64,000 bases of DNA from contig CAJNDS010000141.1 in assembly GCA_905221605.1 (NCBI GenBank), positions 1 through 64,000 on the forward strand, in the 5' to 3' direction. The DNA is from Symbiodinium natans (lineage: Eukaryota > Sar > Dinophyceae > Suessiales > Symbiodiniaceae). A program made the position numbers and the translations under genes. Positions 1-11,800 of the stretch are shown here, piece after piece. Positions within the stretch are counted from its first letter, which is position 1. The number at the start of each line of letters is the position of its first letter. The notes below the pieces were generated by a model that saw nothing but the letters and a program-made list of their open reading frames with translations, searched no databases and was not told the DNA's origin.

Positions 1-300
1 GGGGAGGGGGGGAGGGGGGGGCGGGGGGTGCGAAGGGGGGGGGGGGTAATGCGGGGGATGGGGTCTACTGTTTTAAAGGGTTTGGGAGTCACAGGTCAGC
101 CCAAAGCCAAGGTTTTTGTATGTCTACATATATACACACATGACATGTATCTATTTGTTAATTTTGTTCATACCTTCATACGGCCCTACATACATACTGT
201 TCCCTTTTCTCAAACACCATCAACAAACAAATTGTAGTGTTTCCGTACTTACAACCCCCACGTTTATGAACGAGCCACAAACCCTAAACCCTGAACCCTA

Positions 301-480
301 CAATACCCATAATACCCAGAATACCCTAGAATACCCTAGAATACCCTATCATCCCCTATAATACCCCATAGTACCCCATAGTACCCCATAATACCCCATA
401 ATACCCTATAGTACCCCATAATACCCTATAGTACCCCATAATACCCTATAGTACCCCAGAATACCCCATAAAACCCCCAT
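301..480. repeat. Tandem CCCATARTA-type decamers grading into telomere-like repeat
   Basis: About 15 units of the type ATACCCCATA / GTACCCCATA / ATACCCTAGA follow each other. They start from ataccctaga units and end in CCCTAAACCCTGAACC. The CCC(T/C)ATA core suggests a mutated, locally re-amplified CCCTAAA array. No coding potential. Confidence 0.75.
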
Positions 481-483
481 AAA

Positions 484-1500
484 CCCTAAACCCTGAACCG
501 TCAAGTAGAGCCGCTATGCCGAGGCTAAGTCTCCCGGAAAAGTGTCCGAGGACCGCGAGCTTCGGGTTGTTATTTTGCTGGAGCAGAGTCGGCTGAACTG
601 GGGTTTCGGGTTTAGGGTTTAGGGATAGGTCTTCGGGCTCGAAGAATAGCAGGCTCTCAGGAGATTTGAGTCTTCTGGGGCTTCAGGTCCGCCTCTTCAG
701 ACCCTACACCCTAAACCCTATACCCTGCAAACCCTCATGAACCCTAAACCCTATAAAGCCTGAACCCTAAACCCTGTAAAACCGGAACCCTAAACCCTAC
801 AAAACCTGAACCTCAAACCCTAGAACCCCATAAGCCTATAAACCCTAAACCCTAAACCCTGAACCTCAAAGGGCTTGGGGGCTTCAGGCTGGAGGACGGG
901 TTCCACTGCGGGCTAGAGGGAGTTGCGAACTCGACGGCTCTGCGCTGAGTTCTTAGGGTTCAGGGTTCAGGGTTCAGGGTGCAGGGCTAGAAGGGGAGGC
1001 ATGATCGAGGTTCAAGAGTCCAACAGTTTAGGGGTTTGGGTTTCAAAACGGCTCAGGGGGTTGAGGGTGGAGGGTTTTGGCGGCTTAGGGTTGGGGGTTG
1101 TTGGGTTTAGGAGCACGTGTGTCAGTCAGGGTGGCGCGCTCTCATCCCGCAAGGTCTGCTCTCAAACGAGCTGGTATCTCTGCAGTAGTCACGGTCCAAT
1201 TTCAAAGTGGGACCGCCAAGATTGAAACCCCCAAGCCCGAAAAACACCGAAGTCCATCACAAGCTCCAATCTGCGCCTTACAGCATTCCCCCTACAGGAA
1301 ATTAGCCCTGCATATCCAGGACGTTGTGCGCTACGTCATTGCGCAGGTCCTTGATGGTCATGGTCTCAGCCTACTGGAAAATACAAATAGTATATATATA
1401 TCTAAATATATATATATATACACATCTATGCATACATTACAATGTGTTCCAGATGCCCAGGCGGCCCTTTGACTTAGCATTAGGTTCTCCTATACCCCCC
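484..1500. other. Intergenic stretch with degenerate telomere-like units, no supported gene
   Basis: Scattered CCCTAAACC and GGGTTTAGG units (about 605-625, 700-870, 955-985, 1030-1100) alternate with unique sequence. ORFs here are short, overlap in several frames and contain translated telomere-like sequence, so none is called. An AT-rich TATATATA stretch lies at 1390-1424. Confidence 0.6.
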
Positions 1501-1504
1501 CTTC

Positions 1505-2366
<862 letters not shown>

Positions 2367-2369
2367 CAT

Positions 2370-3072
2370 TAAGCCAAAATAACTGGTACCCTGTTTCCAT
2401 GTTCCGAGGTTTCCCTACAATGTAGGAAAACTTCTGCAGTACATCCACAACTGACACAACTGTCTCGGCCACGCGGGCAAGCCACTGGGATTGGATGAGT
2501 AGGTCAGATTTCTTGCCGGTGACGGTGAGGTTATAAGTCAGAAAACCACAGCTGTACCGATAATATATAGCCATGGTTCAGGTTCTTGTGTCTCCACTTA
2601 TATCTGCCCAAAGGGCTTGCGCTGTTAGGTTTCAGGGTTTGGTCTCGAAGTCCTAAAGGCCGGAGGAGGAGGCAGTTCTTTCGTTTGCCTCCAGGGGCTA
2701 GGGCTTATGGATGTCTCACAAACAAGTGTCTTGCCTTGCGGCATCCATGACTTTACCCGTCTCCCTCCACATGACAGCAACATGTGCTTACAGTCCCTAA
2801 GAGGGATCAGAGTACCCCCTATTAAAATCTCATAAAGGACTGTTACTGTTACTATGAGGCAGCGCTCAGGGTTCCTGATAGCCAGGATACCCCAATTCCA
2901 AACCCTAAGCCCTCCCACCACCTAAACCCGGCCAACCCTAAACCGTAAACACCCTAAACCCTAAACACCCTAAACCCACCCTGAACACCTTTCAATCCCT
3001 AAGCCCCAAAGCTTGATTCCTACACCCTTAAAAAACCTCCAAGCCCCTAAACCCTTAGGCGCCTCAACCCTG
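2370..3072. other. Intergenic, no supported gene; contains a degenerate family-F palindromic element
   Basis: Unique sequence to about 2630. About 2745-2862 then resembles palindromic family F (compare 21417-21529): 'tccctaagagggat...agtaccccctattaaaatctc...aaggactgtta'. Telomere-like CCCTAAAC units follow from 2890. A 98-codon minus ORF (2625-2921) has no recognisable motif and is not called. Confidence 0.45.
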
Positions 3073-3233
3073 CTTGGAGGTTCCTGGGTACTTATAACTC
3101 CAAGGTTTAGGGTTTTGGGTTTTAGGGTTTGGGGGAAGTCCAATTGTAAGTCTACTTATGGCCTACTTAGGGGACTTCGGGGGCTTATAAGTACGGTGAA
3201 AATTGGAGTTATAAGTACCCATGAACCTCCAAG
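3073..3233. mobile_element. MITE-like element, family A, copy 1
   Basis: The termini are inverted repeats: CTTGGAGGTTCCTGGGTACT at the left and the complement of it (AAGTACCCATGAACCTCCAAG) at the right. TG lies immediately outside both ends, consistent with a 2-bp target duplication. Inner arms carry TAAGTCTACTTATGGCC. A short TTTAGGG-like stretch (3105-3132) sits in the left arm, as in the copy at 22209. No protein is encoded, so it is non-autonomous. Confidence 0.7.
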
Positions 3234-3594
3234 TGGTTCCGAGGTCTCCAGGACATCCATCGAAAAGGTTGGATGCATCGCGATGTGAAGGCGTTTTGGG
3301 GTTTAGGGATTAGAGCCCTAAACCCTAAACCCATGAGGGCTTAGGGTTCAGGAGGGGTTTATCATGGGTTCTACCCCCCAGAATGAAGGTTATTTAGGGA
3401 TAATTAAGCCTAACTAGGGTTATTTAAGGGGGGAACCTAGGGGGGGTAGTATAGAGGGGGGGGGGTAGGAGGGAAACCTATGAGTTCTGGCCCACTGATT
3501 TCCATGGAGGAGTTGATGTTAAGGTTCTTCTGGGAAACTGTCTAGGGCTCCTGTTGGTTTATAAAGGGAAATATAGTGTAATTTTTGGGGACGG

Positions 3595-3772
3595 GTATTG
3601 ATCAACTCCCATATGCGAAGAGCGAAACGAGGTTTAGGGGCTCAGTTCTTACTAGGCAGGGCCTCGCGCTGTGTATAACCGGGTAGTATCATGGGCCCTG
3701 AATATTGTCCCTTGCCTCCTGTTAAAGAGTTTTGATGCATGGACCCTTAATTTGTATAGGGTATATAAGGGG
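3595..3772. repeat. Dispersed repeat family E, copy 1
   Basis: About 180 bp, near-duplicate of 4191-4370. Shared landmarks in order: GATCAACTCCCATATGCGAA, AGCGAAAC, CATGGGCCC, GTCCCTTGCCTCC, TATAGGGTATATAAGG. Further diverged copies lie at about 26046-26185 and 51712-51895. Confidence 0.7.
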
Positions 3773-4133
3773 TAACGTTCCGCATAATCGACCCCCCCCC
3801 CCCCTCCCCCGCACCCCAATGGTATCCCACCGCCAAACCCTGCCCGTTAACCCTAAAAAACACTACGGACCAGAGGGGGGGAGGGGGGGGCGGGGAGGGG
3901 GGAGAAGGGTAAACCCGAAACCTTCACTGCTTTAACCCTGAACCGTAGACCCAGCACGAACCACAGGGGGGAGAGGGGAAACCATAAACCTACCATTACC
4001 CCAAACCTTGAACCGTAAACTCTAAACCCACTGTACTTCAATGGACCAAGGGGGTCAGAGTGAAAATCCTGAACTCTACAGCCTAACCCTAAACCCTAAA
4101 CCCGAACCACTGACCATGAACCACCAGGGGGGG

Positions 4134-4147
4134 GGGGGGGGGGGGGG
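4134..4147. repeat. Poly-G run in a G-rich tract
   Basis: The run is part of a G-rich stretch of about 25 bp (4126-4150). Similar homopolymer C or G tracts of 10-57 nt recur through the window and often abut element copies. Confidence 0.6.
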
Positions 4148-4190
4148 GAGGAACTCAACACCCACCATGAACCACAGGCAACTAGCCCAG

Positions 4191-4370
4191 GTATTTTGAT
4201 CAACTCCCATATGCGAAAAGCGAAACTAGGGAAAAGGGGCCCAGTGCTTACTGAGCAGGACCTTGGGTTGTGTATTAAAGGTTAGTTTCATGGGCCCTTA
4301 ATATGGTCCCTTGCCTCCTTTTAAAGGATATGGGCTATGGGCCCTAAAAATTTCTATAGGGTATATAAGG
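4191..4370. repeat. Dispersed repeat family E, copy 2
   Basis: Same landmark order as 3595-3772, with an uninterrupted centre (CATGGGCCCTTAATATGGTCCC then CTCCTTTTAAAGGATATGGGC). This intact centre is the reference for judging the telomeric insertion in the copy at 51712. Confidence 0.7.
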
Positions 4371-4907
4371 CGTAGGCGAGTGAGTTCCTGCGGAGTGTAT
4401 ATGCATACATATATACATACATAAATACTTACCTTCGTGCCTGCATACATACATGCATATACATACGTCTATATGGGATACCAAGAATGCCTATCATCCC
4501 TTTTAAGAAGTATCTTTACCACGCCAAAACATGTGCGCTCACCCCCCCTCCACCCCCCTGCACCCCTCCACCCCCACCCGCCCACCCTCCACCCCTCCAC
4601 CTCCACTCCACCCACTCTTCACCCCCTCCACACAAAAAGTCTTACCAATGAATGGCTTCCACCCTTGCCGATTGGTGGCAATGCTCCTGCAAACACACCC
4701 TAAACTCTAAACCCTAAACCCTAAACCCTTTAAGGCAAACGCGGGATTCAAGTGGGATCTTGATCCTTCCACCAACGAGCCTGGAGTGCGTCACATGGAC
4801 TTTGCTATATCCCCTTTTTTTCAATTGTTTTTTATTTTTGTTTATATAAAACCCAAGAGAACTTTAAAACTATTATTTTTATGAAGGTTCTAAGGGGAGT
4901 ATAGTTT

Positions 4908-5171
4908 GTGGCTTTCAACATGCATTGCCGCCATGGCGGCGGTGCAGCGCAAACAAAGGGCAGCGTGTGGATTTTTTTTATCACAAGGCCTAAGGTGGTT
5001 TGGAGTTCGTTGCCCTCGAGGGACCATGATGTCGGGGGTGCCGTGGCCAAGGGCACCATGAACATGGCCAAGCCGGGCCTAGCCTGTCATGTGAAAGCGG
5101 ATGAGTGGCGAGAAGCATTGCGTATTGCGCGGGATGAGCTAGCCGAGCATATGTTGGCACCTCAACCCTAA
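4908..5171 (+). CDS. Candidate terminal exon or degenerate gene fragment, unknown function
   Basis: An open frame of 87 codons ends in TAA where the telomere-like repeat begins. The last third (...VKADEWREALRIARDELAEHM...) has the charged, helical look of real protein and a balanced composition unlike the surrounding repeats. The first third lies in AT-rich sequence and may be intron, so the true exon could start near 5010. Nothing identifies a family. It could also be a chance ORF. Confidence 0.3.
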   Translation: MAFNMHCRHGGGAAQTKGSVWIFFITRPKVVWSSLPSRDHDVGGAVAKGTMNMAKPGLACHVKADEWREALRIARDELAEHMLAPQP

Positions 5172-5628
5172 ACATTTTGGGGCTGAGGGTTTAGGGATGA
5201 GTGTTTAGGGTTGAGGGTTGAGGTTGAAGGTTGAAGATTGATGCCCTAAAACCCGAAAGCCCCAACAACCCTGAAGCCCTAAAACCCTAAGAACCCTGAA
5301 GCCCTGAACCCTAAACCCCAAACCCTAGCAACCCGAACAACCCTAAAGCCCTAAACCGTAAACCCGAACAACCCTAAAGCCCTAAAAGTCAGGAGAGCCC
5401 CGTAGGTGTAGGGTCTGGGGTTTAGGGTTTAGGGTTTAGGGCTTAGGGCTTAGGGTTTAGGGTTTAGGGCTTAGGGCTTAGGGTTTAGGGTTTAGGGTTT
5501 AGGGGCCCCCCCGCAGGCTGAAAACCTCGGCCTCTCCTGCGAGTTGACCAGCTGGGGTGCGGACCTCGGTTTTGTCTTATTGCAGGTTCAGGGTTTAGGG
5601 TTTAGGGTTTAGGGTTTAGGGTTTAGGG
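5172..5628. repeat. Telomere-like arrays in both orientations
   Basis: CCCTAAA-like degenerate units occupy 5245-5385. TTTAGGG units with interspersed TTAGGGC variants occupy 5419-5504, and a cleaner TTTAGGG run lies at 5587-5636. A short unique piece (5505-5586) separates the last two. No gene is evident. Confidence 0.8.
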
Positions 5629-5727
5629 TTAGGGTACCCTTTTACCTCGGTTCTGGGTTCTCTGAAAAAGTAGCCAACCAAAAACGAGGTTACCCTGATT
5701 GTAAGATTGTTACTGGGCTACTAGGCA
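5629..5727. mobile_element. Palindromic MITE-like element, family C, copy 1
   Basis: It resembles 63353-63462: 'GGTACCCTTTT...GTAGCCAACCAAAAACGAGGTTACCC...ATTGTTACTGGGCTAC'. The right terminus GTTACTGGGCTAC is kept; the left terminus abuts a TTTAGGG array. Its uninterrupted right arm (GATTGTTACTGGGC) shows the sequence that is split by telomeric DNA in the copy at 53912. Confidence 0.55.
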
Positions 5728-5966
5728 AGGTTTAGGGTGTTCAGGGTCGGCGGCTTAGCTTTCAGGACTTTGGGGTTTAGGGTTTCGGGTTTAGGATTTG
5801 GGGGTTTGTGGGGTTTAGGGGTTAGGGTTTTGGGTTCAGATGTGCGGTCGCCGAAGAGCTGCCACGGGGTTTTCGGATATTTGTCTCGGGAGCGTGCGTG
5901 TGCGCCCGCAACTCGAGTGCCTGACCCCCTGCGCCCCCTAACTAAACCTCCAAACCCCCTATCCCC
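5728..5966. other. Unique flank of the LTR element, no supported gene
   Basis: Telomere-like units at 5755-5835 are followed by about 130 bp of GC-rich sequence that ends in AACCCCCTATCCCC, directly next to the 5' LTR. The GC-rich part is open in more than one frame but too short to call. Confidence 0.5.
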
Positions 5967-6730
5967 TGTTTGGCGCATCATGTATAAGTAACTTTTGTGG
6001 TATGACAAGTCTGACTAACAAGCACTTTCAGGTTAGGGCACAAACGTGGCAGAATATGATGACTGATGATGTATGTGGAAACGATCATAGTACGCCGTCG
6101 GCGTGAACGAGGAGATTGGAATACGTGATGAGTCGAGATGAGGAACGATTGGAATAATTACCCGATGACGGTGACGATGTCGAATGGCTTTAATACCTTT
6201 TGCTTTGCCAAGTGCCATGTGCTGGTCAGACATGTATAGCGTCTTGTATTGAGTTCCAGTTGCGAAGTGCGCAGTAACCGCAGCGCGCTTTGCTCAAAAG
6301 AGCTCTTTTGAGCGACGAAGTAGAAAAAGATCTTTTGTTCCCCCTTTGTACAGGCCCCTATCCTTGCGCTGTGCCCTTCTAATACTGGAAAGCCATAAGG
6401 GAAACCTAGGCGCCAGAGGAGGAAGAGATAGCGAGCATAAGGTGGAAGCTGGTAGACACCATAAGGGAAACCTTGGTGATATCGGCCAATACGCTTGTGC
6501 ACCCCTCAGGTCTTGCAAGCCTGAGTATCCTCTTGTACTCGCGATACAAGGGTGGCTCACTGTTGGGAAAGGATTGGCCCCTGGACCCGACCCGTTGATA
6601 GGGATACTATCACCTGGACTACAACTTCAACACCTACACCTGTTTATAGCGATTCTCCTTCCAGCCCTGAGCTAATACCTGTTGGCGCGGGCAACATTTC
6701 TTGAATAGTTTGTCTATTCCACCACCTCTT
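5967..6730 (+). repeat. 5' long terminal repeat of the 10.4-kb element
   Basis: About 764 bp repeated at 15607-16366. It starts TGTTTGGCGCATCATG and ends TCCACCACCTCTT. By eye the two copies differ at about six positions plus a 4-bp indel (AATT near 6157), so roughly 99% identical, which implies a recent insertion. Inside are a 22-nt perfect palindrome at 6292-6313 (half site GCTCAAAAGAG) and a direct duplication of CCATAAGGGAAACC (about 6392 and 6460). Orientation as 5' LTR follows from the coding strand and from the G run before the other copy. Confidence 0.9.
6292..6313. promoter_or_regulatory. 22-nt perfect palindrome in 5' LTR
   Basis: Half site GCTCAAAAGAG followed directly by its reverse complement. 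It is identical in the 3' LTR (15928-15949). It could be a dimeric protein site or an RNA hairpin in the R/U5 region. The function is not shown by sequence. Confidence 0.6.
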
Positions 6731-6755
6731 AAGAGCCTTGTCGGTTCGGCTGTGA

Positions 6756-7232
6756 GTGGGAATATCGCGATACAGTTTTTTATTCCTTTCTTTGCGACGT
6801 CGTGAGCGAGATGGCGGATGTAATCAGGACTTGTGTGCGATCCTTGACGCAGCTGCAGATACGCAGGGATCGAATATCTTTGGACTAGAGGACATGCCGG
6901 CCAGTAGTGATACATGGGACCCTTTTGGACAGTTGGCTTTGGAGGACAGTAGTCAGGCTCATACTGAAGTACCTCGAGATGATAATATTGATGAGCTGAG
7001 GGCGATTGCCGATATGAGTGTAGCTGATTCGTTGGCATTGGTTAATATGTTTGATACGGAGCATCACGATAGAGCAGGAAGCCTCACCATTTCTTCGACT
7101 TCTGAAGGTTCTGAGTCCAGAACGGCGAGGACGAGACGTGATGATAATACTGCAGGTGGTACGAATATCGGTGGTGAACGTTTGACTGGAACCTTTCATG
7201 TAATATCGAGCTCTGATGGAATCAGCTCATAG
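6756..7232 (+). CDS. Leader ORF of LTR element, acidic low-complexity protein
   Basis: An open frame of 158 codons directly downstream of the 5' LTR. The nominal start is GTG; the first ATG in frame encodes ...MPASSDTWDPFGQLAL. The product is acidic and Ser/Thr-rich (e.g. SLTISSTSEGSESRTARTRRDD) with no recognisable domain. It overlaps the next open frame (7216-7470) by 17 nt, and the coding look passes from frame to frame. It is therefore probably the N-terminal part of a longer product joined by frameshift or splicing, or an ORF broken by indels. A gag-like role is only a positional guess. Confidence 0.5.
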   Translation: MGISRYSFLFLSLRRRERDGGCNQDLCAILDAAADTQGSNIFGLEDMPASSDTWDPFGQLALEDSSQAHTEVPRDDNIDELRAIADMSVADSLALVNMFDTEHHDRAGSLTISSTSEGSESRTARTRRDDNTAGGTNIGGERLTGTFHVISSSDGISS

Positions 7233-7470
7233 AAGTCTTATGATTCTGCCCGATCCTCATATTGTTTCAGGTACTGTTCATCATCCTGTTGACGCTGTAG
7301 GATTGGAGAATAGGGAACAGAATATATCTCCCGTCAGTCAATTCTCTTCGACAGGTCTTCGTGAGAGTGAAGAAGATAGGGGACACGATGTCACCGATGA
7401 GCCTGGGCGAAAGCGTGAATACCCCCTTCGGGGACGAGGATCCCGCGGCTGCGATCAGGGGCATACTTGA
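7216..7470 (+). CDS. Internal ORF segment of LTR element (second frame)
   Basis: An open frame of 84 codons bridging the leader ORF and the 7361-8095 ORF. Its composition (Ser, Pro, Asp/Glu, Arg) matches both neighbours, e.g. STGLRESEEDRGHDVTDEPG, so it reads as a continuation in a +1 frame. It overlaps the next frame by 110 nt. No domain is recognised. Confidence 0.35.
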   Translation: MESAHRSLMILPDPHIVSGTVHHPVDAVGLENREQNISPVSQFSSTGLRESEEDRGHDVTDEPGRKREYPLRGRGSRGCDQGHT

Positions 7471-8095
7471 TCAATCCGGGGTATTGACAGGGGATGACAT
7501 AATAGCTGCTGCTTCTGCGGGATCTCAGGATCATGACTTTCACAGGCATACAGAGAAGACAGGAGGGACAATGGCAAGCATATTGCTCGGTGAGGAGAAT
7601 AGAGTTCATCGCCCTGAGTTAGTGAAAAGGGGCTTTGATGAAGAAGACGGTAGGGGGGCTTCCAGAGGGAGGATAATATCGGGCGATAGAGGAACAAACA
7701 TGGATCATACAGCTAGATCTGATGATGCTTCCGATGCGAGCGCGAAGCGAGTGAAAGGAGCTGAGGACTTCAGCCCTTCTGTTCACATGGCTGGGAGAGT
7801 CACCCCTGAGAGAGGTAGAGGTGGGATAAGTGCATCGTCATCTGGTTTGAACTCGCCGGTTCCTACTGGATCGGGAAGGCTCATGGAGCATAATATGTTT
7901 ACCCCGCCTACTGATAACAAGCCTGGGAGCTGGCACAGAGCAGGTTCGAGCCCATCGAAGAGGATAGCTGGTGCTGGAATATCGCCTGAGAACGAGATGA
8001 GAAGAGAGGTTCTAGAGATGGATGGAAAGGTTTGTCAGCTTGAATTGATGGTCATCGATGCTGGGAGGGAGTTGGCAAGAATACTGAGGATCTGA
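7361..8095 (+). CDS. ORF of LTR element, disordered acidic/Gly-Ser protein
   Basis: 244 codons with no recognised domain. Repeated Gly/Asp/Arg-rich stretches (GFDEEDGRGASRGR; RVTPERGRGGISASSSG) suggest disorder. The end (MRREVLEMDGKVCQLELMV) begins a helical region that continues in the -1 frame as KNTEDLRRVDNMISSL in the next ORF, so the two ORFs probably form one protein. The joint lies near 8075. Confidence 0.5.
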   Translation: MRVKKIGDTMSPMSLGESVNTPFGDEDPAAAIRGILDQSGVLTGDDIIAAASAGSQDHDFHRHTEKTGGTMASILLGEENRVHRPELVKRGFDEEDGRGASRGRIISGDRGTNMDHTARSDDASDASAKRVKGAEDFSPSVHMAGRVTPERGRGGISASSSGLNSPVPTGSGRLMEHNMFTPPTDNKPGSWHRAGSSPSKRIAGAGISPENEMRREVLEMDGKVCQLELMVIDAGRELARILRI

Positions 8096-8109
8096 GGAGA
8101 GTCGATAAT

Positions 8110-8877
8110 ATGATTTCATCACTCAGTCTGACTGCGCATGAAGCGCATAATACGGCGGTTGAAGCATCCCGTAGGTCAAATGAGGCGGAAGCCCTGATAA
8201 CCTCGAGAATTGAACATGAGCTTCAGGCAGTTCGGGAAATTGCTGAAGGTAGACCTCAGGATTCAGGTCAAGAGATACACTCAGTTCCAGGGAGCGCGAT
8301 TGGGACAATGATTTACAAGAACAAGGAAATGATTGATACTGTGAGGTCATCCACCGCGTCATCCTTTCAGTACTACGACAAAAGAATAAAGGATGTTGAG
8401 ACTCATTGTAAAGAGAGAATCAACCGCGTAGATGATGATGTTGGCAAGCTTCATACCAAGATCAGGTCGATGTCAGCTGCGACGGAATCACATACACATG
8501 CATTGGAAGGACATAGGGCTGCATTGAAGTTGTCTCGCAGTGATACAGGATGGAGATCTTTGAGTGGGAAGCCATCAACGACGCAGTCGAGGCAGGACAG
8601 TCATGGGCCATTCATGCCGCAGGAAATACGAGCGTACAGCATACAGCCTGGGTACAGTGGGAAAGGCTCAAAGGTCAAATCCCTGGAGTCCATCAATATG
8701 ACCCGAGAATATACCTTTCGAATATGCAACGGGGCATGGTGCTCGGGAGGATGGCAGAGATGTCGAGGACAGGAGATAGGCGCAACCCCAATCAGGACCC
8801 AACGGATCATAGAAGTGCAAGAACTGTATTTTTCCCTAATATTGATTTGGTCAGGGCGTTTGCGGCGAGCTCTCTGA
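8110..8877 (+). CDS. ORF of LTR element, helical/coiled-coil segment
   Basis: 255 codons. Residues 1 to about 150 are helical with heptad-like spacing (AHNTAVEASRRSNEAEALI...; YYDKRIKDVETHCKERINRV...). The last 100 residues overlap the start of the 1716-codon ORF (8550) in another frame and lose coding character, so the natural reading probably passes into that ORF near 8520-8550. No catalytic motif is visible. Confidence 0.5.
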   Translation: MISSLSLTAHEAHNTAVEASRRSNEAEALITSRIEHELQAVREIAEGRPQDSGQEIHSVPGSAIGTMIYKNKEMIDTVRSSTASSFQYYDKRIKDVETHCKERINRVDDDVGKLHTKIRSMSAATESHTHALEGHRAALKLSRSDTGWRSLSGKPSTTQSRQDSHGPFMPQEIRAYSIQPGYSGKGSKVKSLESINMTREYTFRICNGAWCSGGWQRCRGQEIGATPIRTQRIIEVQELYFSLILIWSGRLRRAL

Positions 8878-11800
8878 GAATAGCATTGGTGGACCAAGCG
8901 ACATGTGACATTGCATCGGGTATGGCGACCGGATGGAAACCGGAGATAGTCGAACAACATAAGGCCATATCACTGCTACACACTGTGGTGGCATTCTTGA
9001 CGTCGGCTGCTGCGTTCGCGAATCAGTTGGGAATAATACACCCCCAGCAGGGAATGGCGTTGGCCATCTTAATAAAGTTGAAGGACTACTGGGGAGCTCT
9101 TCTCGAGGCGGTCACATGGTATAACTTGGGAACCATATCGTTTGAAGCTGTGGAATGCGACCCGGGTCTTAAAGATCCGATGTTGCCAGGAGAGCACCCC
9201 GAGCTCCTTGCATCCACGGTTAGTGAGATAATGCGATCCATGACAGCCGGGCTAATATTGACAGGTCAGCCGGAGAATATGAGAGGACTGGACCTTAGGG
9301 AGAAACGCGAGAATATCCAGATGCCGGAGGGCTACGGAGGAGTGGATGGCATGCTGGATATGGGGCCGTCGACGCTTAGGCATAGGGGAGACCAGGACAA
9401 ATATGCCACGGTGACGATAAAGAGGGCCGAACATGATGGTGAAGGAATAATACTGGAGCTCGGACAAGTTCCTGCCTCTCCGATGATAAGCCACAGAGTG
9501 GCGACCCCTGGGGTGTATGGAACGAGCAGAACGCCTGCAGATCGTGACATGCCGCATATGGGACCACCTGACGGGTCGAGAGTATCGTTCGGAAGACACT
9601 TCAAGCGCGTCAATCCTGGGTTCGCCAGGCGTAGGATGGTCGGAATAGTCAGGGAAGTGACGGATGAGTTTGTCCAGGTTGTGAAGGCTACCGCGTCTAG
9701 GCTCTACATGGCTACTGTTGGGAAGACAGAGGCGAGTGAGTCGATTGGCTTGGACGAAGAAGTGAAGAAATACTACAAGGCTGACGAATTGAAGGATCTG
9801 GTAGCATGGAAAGGAAAATATCAGGACTTGGAACTCGACGAGTTGGAAGCGACAACGGATGGATCCAAGGCATCAGAGCTGGTGGGAAAGCTAATACGGC
9901 GGATCGCTATGATGGCCGGGGAGGTTGAACGATACAAGTGGGCCACCGACCGACTGAAAACCCAGCTCATGGAGGAAGAAAAGGCGAATAAGGAGGGGAA
10001 GACGTCTGATGCTACCATGGCCGATGCCAGCACGAGTAGGGAAGACATAATAAAGGACAGAGACGAGTGGAGAGAAAAGGCCACTGTTGCGAGGGAGAAT
10101 GTCGAAAGGCTGAAGATCATCTCGCAGGAAAATTGGGAGAAGTACGAAACGGCGCAGCAGAAGGTCATTGACTTGTGTCAACGCAACGAGCAGATGTCTG
10201 AGCAAATAGAGAAGATGAGAAAGGACGCTGCGTCCGAACTGAAGAGCGATGCTCTTGCACGGGCGGAAATGCAGGCCGCGAATAACCAGGAGATCCGGGA
10301 ATTGAAGACCAAGATCGCGGAGTTGGAGGCAAATAATAGTACTCTGCGAGAGAATGGTGCTTGGTTGAAAGATCAGTTGAACGAAAAGGAGAAAGGCACC
10401 GAATCTTCTGTCGTCGAAGAGTTGAAGGCTGAGAAGAAAGAGCAAGAAGACCGTGTTGAAAGGTTCAAGAAGGAATGGCACATAGCTGTCATGGCCAAAG
10501 AGAAAACGCTGGAGGACCTGAAGGCAATAGAGGCAGCGTACCAAATCGAAATAGCAGACATGAAGTCTAACTACGCGAAGGCGATTAATACAAGGGATCT
10601 CGAAGGCAAGCAGAGGGAGGAGCTGCTGGAACTCAAGAATAGAGAAGTGGAGAGACTCACCGCTGACATGGAGAAGCTATCGGTCGAAGCCACTGATAAT
10701 GAGAGAAAGCTGAGAAGGAATCTCAAGCAAGCGCAGGAGAAGATCAAGAAGCTCGCCGAGATTGGAGATGACGACGACGACGATAGCAGGAACGAAGCAA
10801 TCAAAGCGAGTAGGGAGGCAGAGGAGAAGGCCATTGCGGAAGCCGACGCGTTGGAGGACGAGAATACTGGCCTCAAGAGGGAAATGGAGAAATTGAGAGC
10901 CAAGATAATAGAGCTGGAGAAAATGCGTCAAGAATACGAGGAAGGACGGAAGACCATCGGGGATATGAGGGACAAGTTGACGGCAGCTGAGCAGAAAATC
11001 CTCGAGTTGGAGTCCGCAGAGAGAGTAGCTCAGGCAAAGAGCACGACAGAAGGGGCGAAGGCGGTAGCCAAAGCAGCACCGGCCACCTATGCTGAGAAAG
11101 TCTCGCAAGATAATAAGCAGACGTCGTCTGATACTCAGGACGGACCTGCAGCAGCAGCCCGGAGCGGTGCCACTGGAACTGCAGATCATACAGGCACGCC
11201 AGGACGTCCGTCGAGTGCGCCAGCAGGCGGGACTGGGAATCAAGAGAATAACGACCAGGAAACAAGGGGTAGAACTGCGCAGCGCGGAGGCCCCAGAGAA
11301 GATGAAGAGAAGACCCGGAGTCCACCTGTGAAAAAGGCGACAGAAGAAGAGATCAGCAGAGTCGGAGCGGTCGAACAATACGCCAAGGGCAAGGACAACC
11401 GACCGTCAGATATCACGGTAGGTGGAGAACCACGTCTACGCACGACCGAATTCCAGAAGAACCTAGAGCCCAAGAGGGTAATGGAATACATGGGTTTCAG
11501 CGGACGACCGTTGGAAGGACTAGCCGCCAGTCATATGAGGCCGAATGAAAGGAATAACATTGCCTCGTCTGAGGAGGCTCAGCAGCGGGTTATGGACGAG
11601 AGCTTCAAGTTCATTAGAGGCTCGAGAAACGAGATCTTTGAGGCCACCCCGCTCATAATGGTGGAGAGGAATGCGAGAATAGTGATGAAACAGAATACCG
11701 CAGGTATGGCAGCGGCTAATCGCCAAATCTTGTTGCGAGGGTATACTGCGTCAAGTGAAGATGTAGGCCCTGGTCGGTGGGGAGACTTCGTGGACTTCAC

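Noticed and set aside
6158-6675. ORFs inside the LTRs (both copies, both strands)
   Set aside because: Both strands are open over the same stretch and the copies are identical because they are LTRs; no protein motif seen.
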